From positions 1,838,001 through 1,902,000 of the forward strand of contig NZ_CP011032.1 in assembly GCF_002310815.1 (NCBI RefSeq): DNA of 64,000 nt, given 5' to 3'. Positions 9,291 through 18,425 of this stretch are shown here, in pieces. Origin of the DNA: Pseudoalteromonas tunicata. Lineage in GTDB: Bacteria > Pseudomonadota > Gammaproteobacteria > Enterobacterales > Alteromonadaceae. The position numbers and the translations under genes were made by a program. Under the pieces are notes generated by a model that saw only the letters and a list, made by a program, of their open reading frames with translations, searched no databases and was not told the origin of the DNA. How positions within the stretch are numbered: position 1 is the first letter of the stretch; each line of letters opens with the position of its first letter.

Positions 9291-11405
9291 TTGCAATTTA
9301 TCGCACTCACTTCGATTGGTATCGAACAACTTCTTCAAGATGAAATAACACAATTAGGTGCTTCGGTACTGAAACTAACAGTTGGTTCTGTCACCTTTGA
9401 GTCAGATACGCTGACTGCCCAAAAAATTTGTTTATCATCGCGTTTTGCTACTCGAATTATGATGCTGATTGCCAGCAAAGATACTATTAAAGATAAAGAA
9501 GCGCTGTATAACTTTGCACGTTTTCAACCTTGGCAAGAGTATTTTGGGCCAAAGCAGACCTTTCTAGTTGATTTTTCTGGTACTAATGCGGAATTAAAAA
9601 ATACTCAATTTGCAGGTTTAGTAGTTAAAGATGCGATAGTTGATTATTTCCAAGATTTGTATGAAGTGAGACCAAATGTTGATAAACAAGAACCTAATGT
9701 TCGTGTTGTTGCTCGTTTAAATCGTGAAACAGTTAATCTTTATATCGACTATTCAGGCCCATCGCTTTCGCAACGTGGTTATCGTACCGCACAAGGTAAA
9801 GCTCCAATCAAAGAACATTTAGCGGCTGCATTGATAAAACGCAGTGGTTGGCTCACTGACATTACACAGCCTCTTTATGATCCATGTTGTGGTGCAGGAA
9901 CTTTATTAATTGAAGCCGTTTCTATGGCGCGTAATGAAGCGCCGGGCCTAGAACGTGAACAATTTGCATTTGAGCGGTTACCTGGTTTTAAAGAAGCTCA
10001 ATTTTTAGAATTAAAAGAGCTACTTGCAGCTCAGGTAACTTCACCTAACTTATATGTTATTGGTCATGATGTTGACCGCCATGTATTAGGTAAAGCAAAA
10101 GATAACTGTCGCAAAGCTGGCTTTGGTCAAATCATTACCTTAGATCAAGGTGATGCAACTAAATTAAAAGCCGTAGCTAAACGCCCTGGTGTTGTTATTT
10201 CTAACTTACCTTATGGTGAGCGTTTAGGTGGGACGGCAGAGTTAATCAGTTTGTATCGTCTTTTAGGCCAAGGTCTTAAACAACATTTTGCTAATTGGCA
10301 TGTTTCTATGTTTGGTTCGGATGAGTCCTTACTAAAGTTACTCAAACTGGTTAAACACAAACAGTATAAATTTAAAAATGGTCCAATTGATTGTTTATTA
10401 AATAATTATTTACTTGATGAAAAGCAAGTCCAGCAATCAGAAGCACAAACTGGGCTAAATTATCCAGCCTCTGAAGCCTTTGGTAATCGTTTAAAGAAAA
10501 ATAACCAAGCACTTAAAAAGTGGCTTAAAAAAGATGAAGTTGTAGCGTATCGTTTATATGATGCCGATATTCCAGAATATAATGTGGCTGTAGATGTTTA
10601 TCTTGATCACGTTATTGTGTACGAGTACGCACCACCAAAACAAATTGATGAAGAAGTCGCACATAAACGCTTACAAGATGTCATTTTCTTAACTGGTCAA
10701 CAGCTTGAGATTAACCCCGATAAAGTGGTTGTTAAGCAACGTAAACGTCAAAAAGGTGATGCCCAATATCAATCTTTTGCCAAACGTAATGAGTCTTTTA
10801 CTGTGACTGAATACGGCGCTAAATTTAAAGTAAATTTGCATGATTATTTAGACACTGGTTTATTCTTAGATCACCGCTTGGCACGTCGCTATATTCAACA
10901 AAATAGCCAAGATAAACGCTTTTTAAATTTATTTGCGTATACCGGTTCTGCGTCAGTTCATGCTGCTTTAGGCGGCGCAAAATCAGTAACTACCGTTGAT
11001 ATGTCGAAAACTTACTTAGATTGGGCGCAAGAGAATTTTGCTTTAAATAATCTTAAAAATGCGCGTTATCATTTTGAAAAAGCGGATTGCCTAAAGTGGT
11101 TAGAGCATGCAACGGGTCAATACGATTTGATTTTCCTTGATCCACCGACTTTTTCGAATTCGAAACGAATGGAAGATGCGTTTGATGTTCAACGAGATCA
11201 CATTAAGTTATTTACTTGGGTTAAAAACATTTTAAGCCCAACGGGAACACTACTTTTCTCTAATAATAAACGTGGTTTTAAAATTGATCAGGAGGCACTC
11301 GAAGCGCTTGGTTTAAAAGCTAAAAATATTACCGATCAAACGTTGTCACCTGATTTTAACCGTAATAAAAATATCCATAATTCGTGGTTAATCACTTATG
11401 CATAA
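9291..11405 (+). CDS. rlmL: Bifunctional 23S rRNA methyltransferase RlmKL (m2G2445 / m7G2069)
   Basis: 704-residue fusion enzyme. A THUMP RNA-binding domain spans about 45-155. The RlmL methyltransferase has its SAM loop at DPCCGAGTLL near 195 and a target motif NLPYGERL near 305 (E. coli has NPPY). The RlmK domain has LNLFAYTGSASVHAA near 544 and FLDPPTFSNSKRM near 618. It methylates the 23S rRNA of the large subunit. The start is TTG: the in-frame stop upstream at 9234 leaves no ATG or GTG, and the N-terminus MQFIALTSIGIEQLL aligns with the family. The 3' end overlaps the next gene by 8 bases. Confidence 0.95.
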   Translation: MQFIALTSIGIEQLLQDEITQLGASVLKLTVGSVTFESDTLTAQKICLSSRFATRIMMLIASKDTIKDKEALYNFARFQPWQEYFGPKQTFLVDFSGTNAELKNTQFAGLVVKDAIVDYFQDLYEVRPNVDKQEPNVRVVARLNRETVNLYIDYSGPSLSQRGYRTAQGKAPIKEHLAAALIKRSGWLTDITQPLYDPCCGAGTLLIEAVSMARNEAPGLEREQFAFERLPGFKEAQFLELKELLAAQVTSPNLYVIGHDVDRHVLGKAKDNCRKAGFGQIITLDQGDATKLKAVAKRPGVVISNLPYGERLGGTAELISLYRLLGQGLKQHFANWHVSMFGSDESLLKLLKLVKHKQYKFKNGPIDCLLNNYLLDEKQVQQSEAQTGLNYPASEAFGNRLKKNNQALKKWLKKDEVVAYRLYDADIPEYNVAVDVYLDHVIVYEYAPPKQIDEEVAHKRLQDVIFLTGQQLEINPDKVVVKQRKRQKGDAQYQSFAKRNESFTVTEYGAKFKVNLHDYLDTGLFLDHRLARRYIQQNSQDKRFLNLFAYTGSASVHAALGGAKSVTTVDMSKTYLDWAQENFALNNLKNARYHFEKADCLKWLEHATGQYDLIFLDPPTFSNSKRMEDAFDVQRDHIKLFTWVKNILSPTGTLLFSNNKRGFKIDQEALEALGLKAKNITDQTLSPDFNRNKNIHNSWLITYA

Positions 11406-11628
11406 GGTTGTTTTATATCATACACAAGGTTGCCATTTGTGCGAACAAGCGTATGAATTATTACTTCATTTCTTTAGTCCAGCAGAAGTCAATTGTATTG
11501 ATATAGTGGATGATGAGGCGATGATGAACTTATACCAATGTGACATTCCGGTTGCTCAAAACTGTTTAACTCAAGCACTATTAAAGTGGCCGTTTAATCC
11601 TCAGCAAATTCAAGAAGTACTAAAATAA
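11398..11628 (+). CDS. Glutaredoxin-like thioredoxin-fold protein (DUF836)
   Basis: 76 residues. The opening KVVLYHTQGCHLCEQA carries a CxxC redox pair (Cys12, Cys15), and an incomplete cis-proline region follows (CDIPVAQN near 50-57). This is the glutaredoxin-like family found beside rlmKL/uup in gammaproteobacteria. It is probably a cytoplasmic thiol-disulfide protein; the partner is unknown. It overlaps rlmKL by 8 bases and ends 1 base before uup, so the three form a tight operon. Confidence 0.82.
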   Translation: MHKVVLYHTQGCHLCEQAYELLLHFFSPAEVNCIDIVDDEAMMNLYQCDIPVAQNCLTQALLKWPFNPQQIQEVLK

Positions 11629-11629
11629 T

Positions 11630-13540
11630 ATGGATTTAATTAGAATTACCTCTGCCAAACTTGCGTATGGCACCCACCCGTTACTTGATAGTGCGGATGT
11701 ATTAATAGAAACAAATGAGCGCGTCTGTATTGTAGGTCGAAATGGCGCCGGTAAATCAACCTTACTTAAAGTACTTGATGGCCAAGTCAAGCTTGATGAA
11801 GGTGATATTAACCAAGTTAATGGTTTAAAAATTGCTCGTTTAGAGCAAGATCCTCCAAAAGGGGCGACTGGTACGGTATTTGATTATGTCGCAGCGGGTT
11901 TGCCAGGTGTTGCACAACTACTTATCGATTTTCATCATTTAAGCATTCAATTACAAACGGAATGCTCTGACAAATTACTCAATCGTTTAGAGCGTTTATC
12001 TAATGAGTTAGAAAGTAATGATGCTTGGCGTTTTGAAACACAAATCAAACTCATTTTAACGAAATTACAGTTAAATCCTGATACTAAGTTAGAGTCATTA
12101 TCAGGTGGTTGGCTTAGAAAAGTCGCGCTAGCACGCGCTTTAGTCAGTGAGCCTGATTTACTACTTTTAGACGAACCGACTAACCATTTGGATATGGCAA
12201 GTATTTTATGGTTAGAGCAATTTTTAAAAGAATATCGTGGTTCGATCATCTTTATTTCCCATGACCGTGCCTTTATTCGTTCAATGGCAACGCGCATTAT
12301 TGATTTAGACCGTGGTAAGTTAGTATCTTACCCAGGTAATTATGAGTTATACCTTGAACAAAAAGCGCACGCTTTAAAAGTTGAAGAAACCCAAAATGCT
12401 TTATTTGATAAGCGCTTGGCTGAAGAAGAAACGTGGATCCGCCAGGGTATAAAAGCACGTCGTACTCGTAATGAAGGGCGTGTACGCGCCCTTAAAGATT
12501 TACGAAAAGAGCGTAAACAACGTGTTGATAAACTAGGCAAAGCTGATTTTAATATTGAAGTTGCGCAGCGCTCAGGTAAGTTGGTCTTTGAGGCTATTAA
12601 TTTAAGCCACAACTATGGCGATAAAGTCACAGTACAAGATTTTACAACGCTCGCCATTCGTGGTGATCGTATCGGCTTAGTTGGTCCTAACGGGATTGGT
12701 AAAACGACATTATTAAAATTGTTATTTGGCCAAATTGCACCTGTTTCGGGTTCTGTTAAGCAGGGCACCAATCTAGAGGTTGCTTATTTTGATCAATACC
12801 GTGCATTGCTTGATGAAGAAGCAACAGTGCAAGATAACGTTGCAGAAGGTAAACAAGAAGTTCTCATTGGCGGTCGTCATCGTCATGTACTTGGCTATTT
12901 ACAAGACTTTTTATTTCCGCCAGCACGTGCACGTTCCCCGGTAAAAGCATTATCGGGGGGTGAAAAAAATCGTTTATTATTAGCAAAACTATTTTTAAAA
13001 CCCTCAAATATTTTAGTTTTAGATGAACCTACTAATGATTTGGATGTCGAAACACTCGAATTATTGGAAGATATTTTAGGCCAGTATCAAGGCACGGTAT
13101 TAGTGGTCAGTCATGACCGTGAGTTTATTGATAATACATGTACCAGTGTTTGGGGCTTTTCAGGTAATGGCCAAATAACGGAAATTGTTGGTGGTTATTC
13201 AGATTATGAAGAATATCAACAGCAACTTGTAGAGCAAGAAGCTAAATATAAAGATGTGGTAAAGGCTGTTGATAAACCGGAAACAGTTGTTAAACCGGTT
13301 GAGAAAAAAACGAATAAGTTGTCTTATAAATTGAAATTAGAGTTAGAGCAATTACCTGCTTTAATGGAACAATTAGAAGATGACATTAGCAAGATTCAAG
13401 AAGTCGTAAACTCGTCTGACTTTTTCAAACAAGACAGTGACTTTACAAGTAAGATGTTAAATCAACTATCTCAAGCTGAGTCGAAGCTCGAAGCTGCGTT
13501 TGAACGCTGGGAAGAATTAGAACAACTACAGAATCAGTAG
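11630..13540 (+). CDS. uup: ABC-F ATPase Uup
   Basis: 636 residues (E. coli Uup 635). Two ABC cassettes without membrane segments: Walker A GRNGAGKST near 36 and GPNGIGKTT near 352, signatures LSGGWLRK near 158 and LSGGEKNR near 442, and Walker B LLLLDEPTNHLD / ILVLDEPTNDLD. The linker of about 80 residues between the cassettes is rich in Arg, Lys and Glu. The C-terminal ~80 residues form the Uup-type coiled coil. The family acts on ribosomes and branched DNA intermediates and affects precise transposon excision. The start is 1 base after the glutaredoxin-like stop. Confidence 0.95.
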   Translation: MDLIRITSAKLAYGTHPLLDSADVLIETNERVCIVGRNGAGKSTLLKVLDGQVKLDEGDINQVNGLKIARLEQDPPKGATGTVFDYVAAGLPGVAQLLIDFHHLSIQLQTECSDKLLNRLERLSNELESNDAWRFETQIKLILTKLQLNPDTKLESLSGGWLRKVALARALVSEPDLLLLDEPTNHLDMASILWLEQFLKEYRGSIIFISHDRAFIRSMATRIIDLDRGKLVSYPGNYELYLEQKAHALKVEETQNALFDKRLAEEETWIRQGIKARRTRNEGRVRALKDLRKERKQRVDKLGKADFNIEVAQRSGKLVFEAINLSHNYGDKVTVQDFTTLAIRGDRIGLVGPNGIGKTTLLKLLFGQIAPVSGSVKQGTNLEVAYFDQYRALLDEEATVQDNVAEGKQEVLIGGRHRHVLGYLQDFLFPPARARSPVKALSGGEKNRLLLAKLFLKPSNILVLDEPTNDLDVETLELLEDILGQYQGTVLVVSHDREFIDNTCTSVWGFSGNGQITEIVGGYSDYEEYQQQLVEQEAKYKDVVKAVDKPETVVKPVEKKTNKLSYKLKLELEQLPALMEQLEDDISKIQEVVNSSDFFKQDSDFTSKMLNQLSQAESKLEAAFERWEELEQLQNQ

Positions 13541-13552
13541 TAGGGATGTAGA

Positions 13553-15271
13553 ATGAAATATACAGTATTAGCTGCTTCGTTAGCAGCTTTGTTAGCGCCA
13601 AATGTTTGGGCTGCAACATATAAACTAGAAGAATTAGGCACTAAAGAAACAGCAAAACATGGGTATGTCACAGCCTTTAACAATAATGGTGAAGCCATTG
13701 GTGTTACTCGTGGTGAGTTTAGTCTGAAAATTGATAATCAGATTATTGATTATGATGACTCAACGCTTAAAACGGCTTATAACAATCAAAAAAAATACGA
13801 AGAGTCGATTAACAAAACAATCACTTTTACCCTTGATGATATTAAAAATGGCACTATTAATGCCGATGCGTTGACGTTTGTAATGAGCGTTATTCAGTCA
13901 CGTAATCGTGACCCAAAATGGCAAAAAATCTCTGACCAAATTGCAGTCGATTTTTCAAGTCCAGTTAATGAAGTCACTTTATTTGATATACCCTCTGTTG
14001 ATTTTGATGGCTTAACGCGCTCAACAACTAACTATTATACTGCTATTACCGAAGACGGTGTAAAAGCGGCTTGGGGTACCTCACCTTATAGTAAAATCAC
14101 ATTTACCCCTGAGGGTAAAGACGAAGTAACTTATTTTGTTCGTGATTTTGAAGCGCGTGGTTTGGTGATTTCAGCATCTGGCGAGCAAACCGCATTATCG
14201 CCTATTTATGACACTCATGGCGGTGTTTCTATCGCAACAGACATCAAACAACTCACTGATGGTAGTTATGTCGTTGTTGGCGACAGTTCAATTGGTATTC
14301 CTGAAGATCGTCAAAAAAACCTTGACGATAACTGTGATAATAAAGATGAACCTACCGAAGTATGTATCTGGAGCTTTAAAACAGCGGATGTACCTTTGTT
14401 TGATAGACGTGCATCACTATGGCGTCTAGACAGTAATTTAAATGTAACCAGCGTTGAAAATTTAGGTTTAGCTTTAACACCTAAAGAAGATGAAGGGAAT
14501 GCATTTCGAAGTTCCGCTTTGGGTGTAAATTCATCAGGTATCGCTGTTGGATATTCTGATATGCGTTGGAAAGAGGACAATGGCTGGGTATCACAACCTG
14601 TTTATTTTAATAATGGGGTTGTAACGCCAATTGTAACTCAAGATAAATACTATCGTGGGTTATCTGGTAAAGCCGTTGATATTAATGATAATAATATTAT
14701 TACTGGCTATCACACGCAGTTAATTAGTGGCGTTGTTCGCACTAAGTTTTTCTACCATAATATTGCAACATCAGAAACTGTGTTTCCAACTGACTTTTTC
14801 TCAAGTTCAAGTTCAACTGCGCATGATATAAATAATGCTGGTTTTATTGTGGGTGAAGGGGAAGTTGAAACGAGTACTTCTTCAAATCGCCGTAGAGAAG
14901 GCTTTTTGTATGACCTCAATAGCAATACTTTCACTAATGTGAATAACTTTTTACCTTGTTATGATACAGATGGCAAAACAGCGTATCCTTATGTAGTTGG
15001 TGAGGCTATTGCGATTAATGACAATAATGAAATTATTGGCTCTGCAACTAAAACAGTTAAAAAGCGCGACTCGCTCGGCCAAGTGACTGTTGATTCAACA
15101 GGAAAAGAAGAATTCGAAAGTATTGTTGTGCCAGTAAAATTAACACCTATCACGGGTTCGATTGAAAGTTGCCCGCCCACTGTGCAGCAGCCATATGAAA
15201 GACAAGGTGGCAGTTTAGCTTGGTTAAGTTTCTTGTTATTCCCTTTAGTGACTTGGCGTCGTCGTCGCTAA
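13553..15271 (+). CDS. DUF3466 exported protein with GlyGly-CTERM-like sorting tail
   Basis: 572 residues. A signal peptide (MKYTVLAASLAALLAPNVWA, cleavage after about residue 20) precedes repeated segments of the type 'INDNNEIIG' and 'DINNAGFIVG' (several between residues 300 and 500), typical of DUF3466 extracellular repeat proteins. The last 21 residues are a Gly-Gly motif, a short hydrophobic helix and an RRRR end, the pattern of GlyGly-CTERM proteins processed by rhombosortase and exported by type II secretion. Function is unknown. It lies 12 bases after uup and may be co-transcribed; a strong terminator follows. Confidence 0.8.
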   Translation: MKYTVLAASLAALLAPNVWAATYKLEELGTKETAKHGYVTAFNNNGEAIGVTRGEFSLKIDNQIIDYDDSTLKTAYNNQKKYEESINKTITFTLDDIKNGTINADALTFVMSVIQSRNRDPKWQKISDQIAVDFSSPVNEVTLFDIPSVDFDGLTRSTTNYYTAITEDGVKAAWGTSPYSKITFTPEGKDEVTYFVRDFEARGLVISASGEQTALSPIYDTHGGVSIATDIKQLTDGSYVVVGDSSIGIPEDRQKNLDDNCDNKDEPTEVCIWSFKTADVPLFDRRASLWRLDSNLNVTSVENLGLALTPKEDEGNAFRSSALGVNSSGIAVGYSDMRWKEDNGWVSQPVYFNNGVVTPIVTQDKYYRGLSGKAVDINDNNIITGYHTQLISGVVRTKFFYHNIATSETVFPTDFFSSSSSTAHDINNAGFIVGEGEVETSTSSNRRREGFLYDLNSNTFTNVNNFLPCYDTDGKTAYPYVVGEAIAINDNNEIIGSATKTVKKRDSLGQVTVDSTGKEEFESIVVPVKLTPITGSIESCPPTVQQPYERQGGSLAWLSFLLFPLVTWRRRR

Positions 15272-15290
15272 AATATATTATAAAATAATC

Positions 15291-15323
15291 TAATAAGGGC
15301 TAATTCTAAATTAGCCCTTATTA
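15291..15323 (+). terminator. Terminator after the DUF3466 gene
   Basis: Perfect 14-bp stem (15291-15304 with 15310-15323) and a 5-base loop, about 20 bases after the stop. The core is GGGC/GCCC. AT-rich on both sides, so it may work in both directions. The gap 15324-15544 holds nothing I can identify. Confidence 0.8.
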
Positions 15324-15544
15324 TTTAAGCCTTTGGTTTGTCTGTTTAACAGTTACTCAACTTAACCTGATGTGATGGATAAGAAATTTATCAATATATT
15401 GAATTGAAAATAAATATCCAAGTTATTTATTGCTAGCCTGAAATAGATTTATTATTGAGGTTATTTATTTTCTGTAATGTCTTGAGCAAGCAGTATATAG
15501 GCTTATCATCTTTTTCTGTTGAGCGATTTATTTTTAGAAATAAA

Positions 15545-15577
15545 AAAACCATCTTAAGCGTTACTTAAAATGGTTTT
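15545..15577 (-). terminator. Terminator of the DUF2062 gene
   Basis: Inverted repeat of 14 bp with one mismatch (AAAACCAT... / ...ATGGTTTT), with T-run character when read on the minus strand. It lies 18 bases beyond the DUF2062 stop codon. Confidence 0.7.
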
Positions 15578-15595
15578 ATCATAGTTCGATTCAAT

Positions 15596-16105
15596 TTATT
15601 TCTTGTGGCGATTTAACCACGCTTTTCGTACAGAGCGACGCCATAAAACATCTACCACTAAAAACCCCACAATCGATGCCACTGTTGCACATAATAATGA
15701 GCCAACAATAAAAGCAGGACCTATACTAGAAATACTCGCTTGAAGCCATTGCCATGTTGGCTCAAAAGCAAACTCTTGTTTTTCATGGCCCAATACTGCG
15801 ACTCCAACAAGGTAAGTGCCATAAAAAATCGGTGGCATCGTTAGAGGGTTAGTAAGCCAAACAAGTGCAACCGATAAAGGAAGATTAACTCGCAAAGGAA
15901 TGGCAACTGCTGCTGCAAGCAGCATTTGGAAGGGAACAGGGATGAACGCAAAAAATAAACCTACCGCAAATGCACCTCGTGCGGAGCGACGATTTAAATG
16001 CCATAAATTGGCATCGTGCAAGACATCACCAAAAATACTTAACGTTTTATTCTCTTTAATTTTTTTATGATCGGGTAAAAAGCGTTGAATTATTTTTTTT
16101 GGCAT
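15596..16105 (-). CDS. DUF2062 small inner-membrane protein
   Basis: 169 residues from the ATG at 16105 (MPKKIIQRFLP). A TTG 27 bases upstream would extend it by 9 residues, but AAGGGA lies between the two and favours the ATG. The motif ANLWHLNRRSARGAFAVGLFFAFIPVPFQM near 33-62, the WLTNPLTMPP loop near 83 and two further hydrophobic stretches are characteristic of DUF2062. The family is membrane-bound and of unknown role. The gene is divergent from comEC, and the 5' ends overlap if comEC uses the upstream TTG. Confidence 0.82.
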   Translation of the reverse strand: MPKKIIQRFLPDHKKIKENKTLSIFGDVLHDANLWHLNRRSARGAFAVGLFFAFIPVPFQMLLAAAVAIPLRVNLPLSVALVWLTNPLTMPPIFYGTYLVGVAVLGHEKQEFAFEPTWQWLQASISSIGPAFIVGSLLCATVASIVGFLVVDVLWRRSVRKAWLNRHKK

Positions 16106-18364
16106 GGTGCTAAATCGTTCCCTTTTAGTCAAATCAGTTATGGATTTGTCTTTGGTTGTGTATTGTCGCTGTTTTTTTTCAATACGCCAGTATTTTTTGT
16201 CATTATCCTGCTATCAGTGAGTATCAGCGTGTTTTATGAGCAATTTAGAACGTGCTGTTTAGCTATATTATTGGCATTTTGTTATGTAATGTCCTATTAC
16301 CATGTGGTTTATAACTGGTATTTGCCAGTATATTTTCGTGGTGCGCAATACCCAATCACCGCGACAGTACTTAAAATTGTGCCACAAAACGAAAAAGCTT
16401 TTTGTAAAGTGAAACTCACTTCATTAAATCATCAACTCATTAGCCCTTTAAAAAAAGTATACGGTGATTTAACCATTTACCAATATCAGCAAAATCTTAA
16501 GGTCGGAGATTCGTTTAGCGTTGTAGCAAAACTTAAACCTTACAACCAGTATAGAAATACTAAGCTGCCAAATTATGAATTACACGCATTTTATCAGGGC
16601 ACAAAAGTTAAAGGGTATTTTATTGGTCAACACATCACACAGCATACAAAAGCTGCTTTAAGTCGAAGCTTAAAATATGCGCTACAACAAGTCGTGCAAC
16701 ATACTGAACAACAGGGATTGTATTACGCGTTATTATTCGGTGATAAATCAAAACTAAGCCCTAAATTGAAAGAACAGTTTAAACTGGCTGGGTTAAGTCA
16801 CATGCTAGCTATTTCTGGTCTGCATATCGGAATATTATATTCGGCAGCATTTTTTGTCGCGAAATGGTTTACCTTAGCATTACCAATTCGTCTTACTCAA
16901 ACACTTAATTTAAATCGTTTTTATAGTTACTTCGGTTTGTTCAGTGCGTTTATTTATGTTTGGTTGAGTGATTTTATGGTCTCGGCACTACGTGCATTTG
17001 TCATGCTAAGTGTATTGGTGATGTTGTATTGGGGTAAAAAGCGCTATATCAGTTTGTCTGCTTTAACATTGGCTCTGGTGGTCATTTTATTGCTCAATCC
17101 ATTTGAGTTATTGAATCCTGGTTTGTATTTTTCATTTATTGCAGTTGTAATTATTTTATTAGTCTATCGGCGAATTGTTGGTAATTTGAGTATTGTGTTT
17201 GTTACTGTGCGCCGGACCTTAGTGTTATTAATTGCTATTCAATTAGCTTTGTTTTTTGGTTTATTGCCCCTAAGTTGGTTTTATTTCTCTGGTGTGTCAT
17301 TAGCCAGTATGTTGATAAATATCATCGTATTACCCATTTTTAGTATTTTGTTACCGCTTTTATTAGTGCTCATCTTAGTAGCCTTTTTATTTGGGATGTC
17401 TGCGCCTTTAATGTTGTTTGACCAAGTATTATCAACAGTAATGGAGTATTTTTTAGCGTTGTCATTGGATGTGTACTGGCTTGAGTTAGGGTTTGTTTCT
17501 TGGCAGCAAGTAATTTTGATTTATTTAGTTGGGTCCTTTTTACTCTTTACTATCTTACATCGTTTAGTTTGGCTGCCTATTGTAGCCTTGCTGTCTGAAA
17601 GCAATCTTATTACACAAGTTAGTTGGCAAATTACAACACTAGATGTTGGGCATGGGCTTAGTGTAGTGATCAGTAAAAATAAACAAGCATTAGTCTATGA
17701 TTTAGGCGCCAAATTCGATAGTGGTAATAGTGTTGCACAATCACAAGTTTATCCATTTTTAAAAGCGCATGGCTTAACGGTTACACAAACTATTATTAGT
17801 CATGCCGATAACGATCATGCCGGTGGTTTAGACTATTGGCAAACAGTTGGATTGAGCAATACAGTATTATTTGGTATCGATGTTGAGGGCAAGCCAAAAT
17901 TTTGTATCCCACAAACCCACACGTTTATGGGCTTAACCATAAATATCCTTGGACCAATCATTATTCGAGGGATCAGAAATAATAACTCCTGTATTGTGCA
18001 AGTGACCGATGGCTCATTTTCGGCATTACTCGTGGGTGATATTCATCAAGAGGCTGAACTTGCACTGATAAAGCAGTATCCCAATTTAAAAGCTGATTTG
18101 CTAATAAGTCCGCACCATGGCAGTAAAAGCTCATCAAGTGAGTTGTTTATTAGGCAATTACAGCCATCTTATATTATTCATGCCAATGCGCGTTGGAGTC
18201 GCTGGGATATGCCACATTCCACTGTTCAGTTGCGTTATCACGATATGGGAGCAATTCAAATGCAAACAGCACAGTTAGGTGGGATAACGGTTAAAATTTT
18301 ACCAGATGAATTACAGTTTACTGCAGCCCGAACAGAACAAAGATATTGGTTTTTAACGAATTGA
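16085..18364 (+). CDS. comEC: DNA internalisation competence protein ComEC/Rec2
   Basis: 759 residues in the longest reading. Early membrane helices precede a DUF4131-type soluble region (about 75-200). The Competence helical domain (about 210-500) contains LAISGLHIGI, and a C-terminal metallo-beta-lactamase domain has SHADNDHAGG near 573 and SPHHGSKSSS near 676. ComEC forms the inner-membrane channel that brings single-stranded DNA into the cell. The 5' end is uncertain: only TTG at 16085 (overlapping the DUF2062 head) or TTG at 16163 is in frame before the conserved part. Its place before msbA-lpxK matches E. coli ycaI. Confidence 0.9.
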   Translation: MNYFFWHGAKSFPFSQISYGFVFGCVLSLFFFNTPVFFVIILLSVSISVFYEQFRTCCLAILLAFCYVMSYYHVVYNWYLPVYFRGAQYPITATVLKIVPQNEKAFCKVKLTSLNHQLISPLKKVYGDLTIYQYQQNLKVGDSFSVVAKLKPYNQYRNTKLPNYELHAFYQGTKVKGYFIGQHITQHTKAALSRSLKYALQQVVQHTEQQGLYYALLFGDKSKLSPKLKEQFKLAGLSHMLAISGLHIGILYSAAFFVAKWFTLALPIRLTQTLNLNRFYSYFGLFSAFIYVWLSDFMVSALRAFVMLSVLVMLYWGKKRYISLSALTLALVVILLLNPFELLNPGLYFSFIAVVIILLVYRRIVGNLSIVFVTVRRTLVLLIAIQLALFFGLLPLSWFYFSGVSLASMLINIIVLPIFSILLPLLLVLILVAFLFGMSAPLMLFDQVLSTVMEYFLALSLDVYWLELGFVSWQQVILIYLVGSFLLFTILHRLVWLPIVALLSESNLITQVSWQITTLDVGHGLSVVISKNKQALVYDLGAKFDSGNSVAQSQVYPFLKAHGLTVTQTIISHADNDHAGGLDYWQTVGLSNTVLFGIDVEGKPKFCIPQTHTFMGLTINILGPIIIRGIRNNNSCIVQVTDGSFSALLVGDIHQEAELALIKQYPNLKADLLISPHHGSKSSSSELFIRQLQPSYIIHANARWSRWDMPHSTVQLRYHDMGAIQMQTAQLGGITVKILPDELQFTAARTEQRYWFLTN

Positions 18365-18425
18365 GTTTGGGTTTTACCCAGTGCGAGGATACAATAGCCA
18401 TCGATTTTAGCAAAAGAATAGATAA

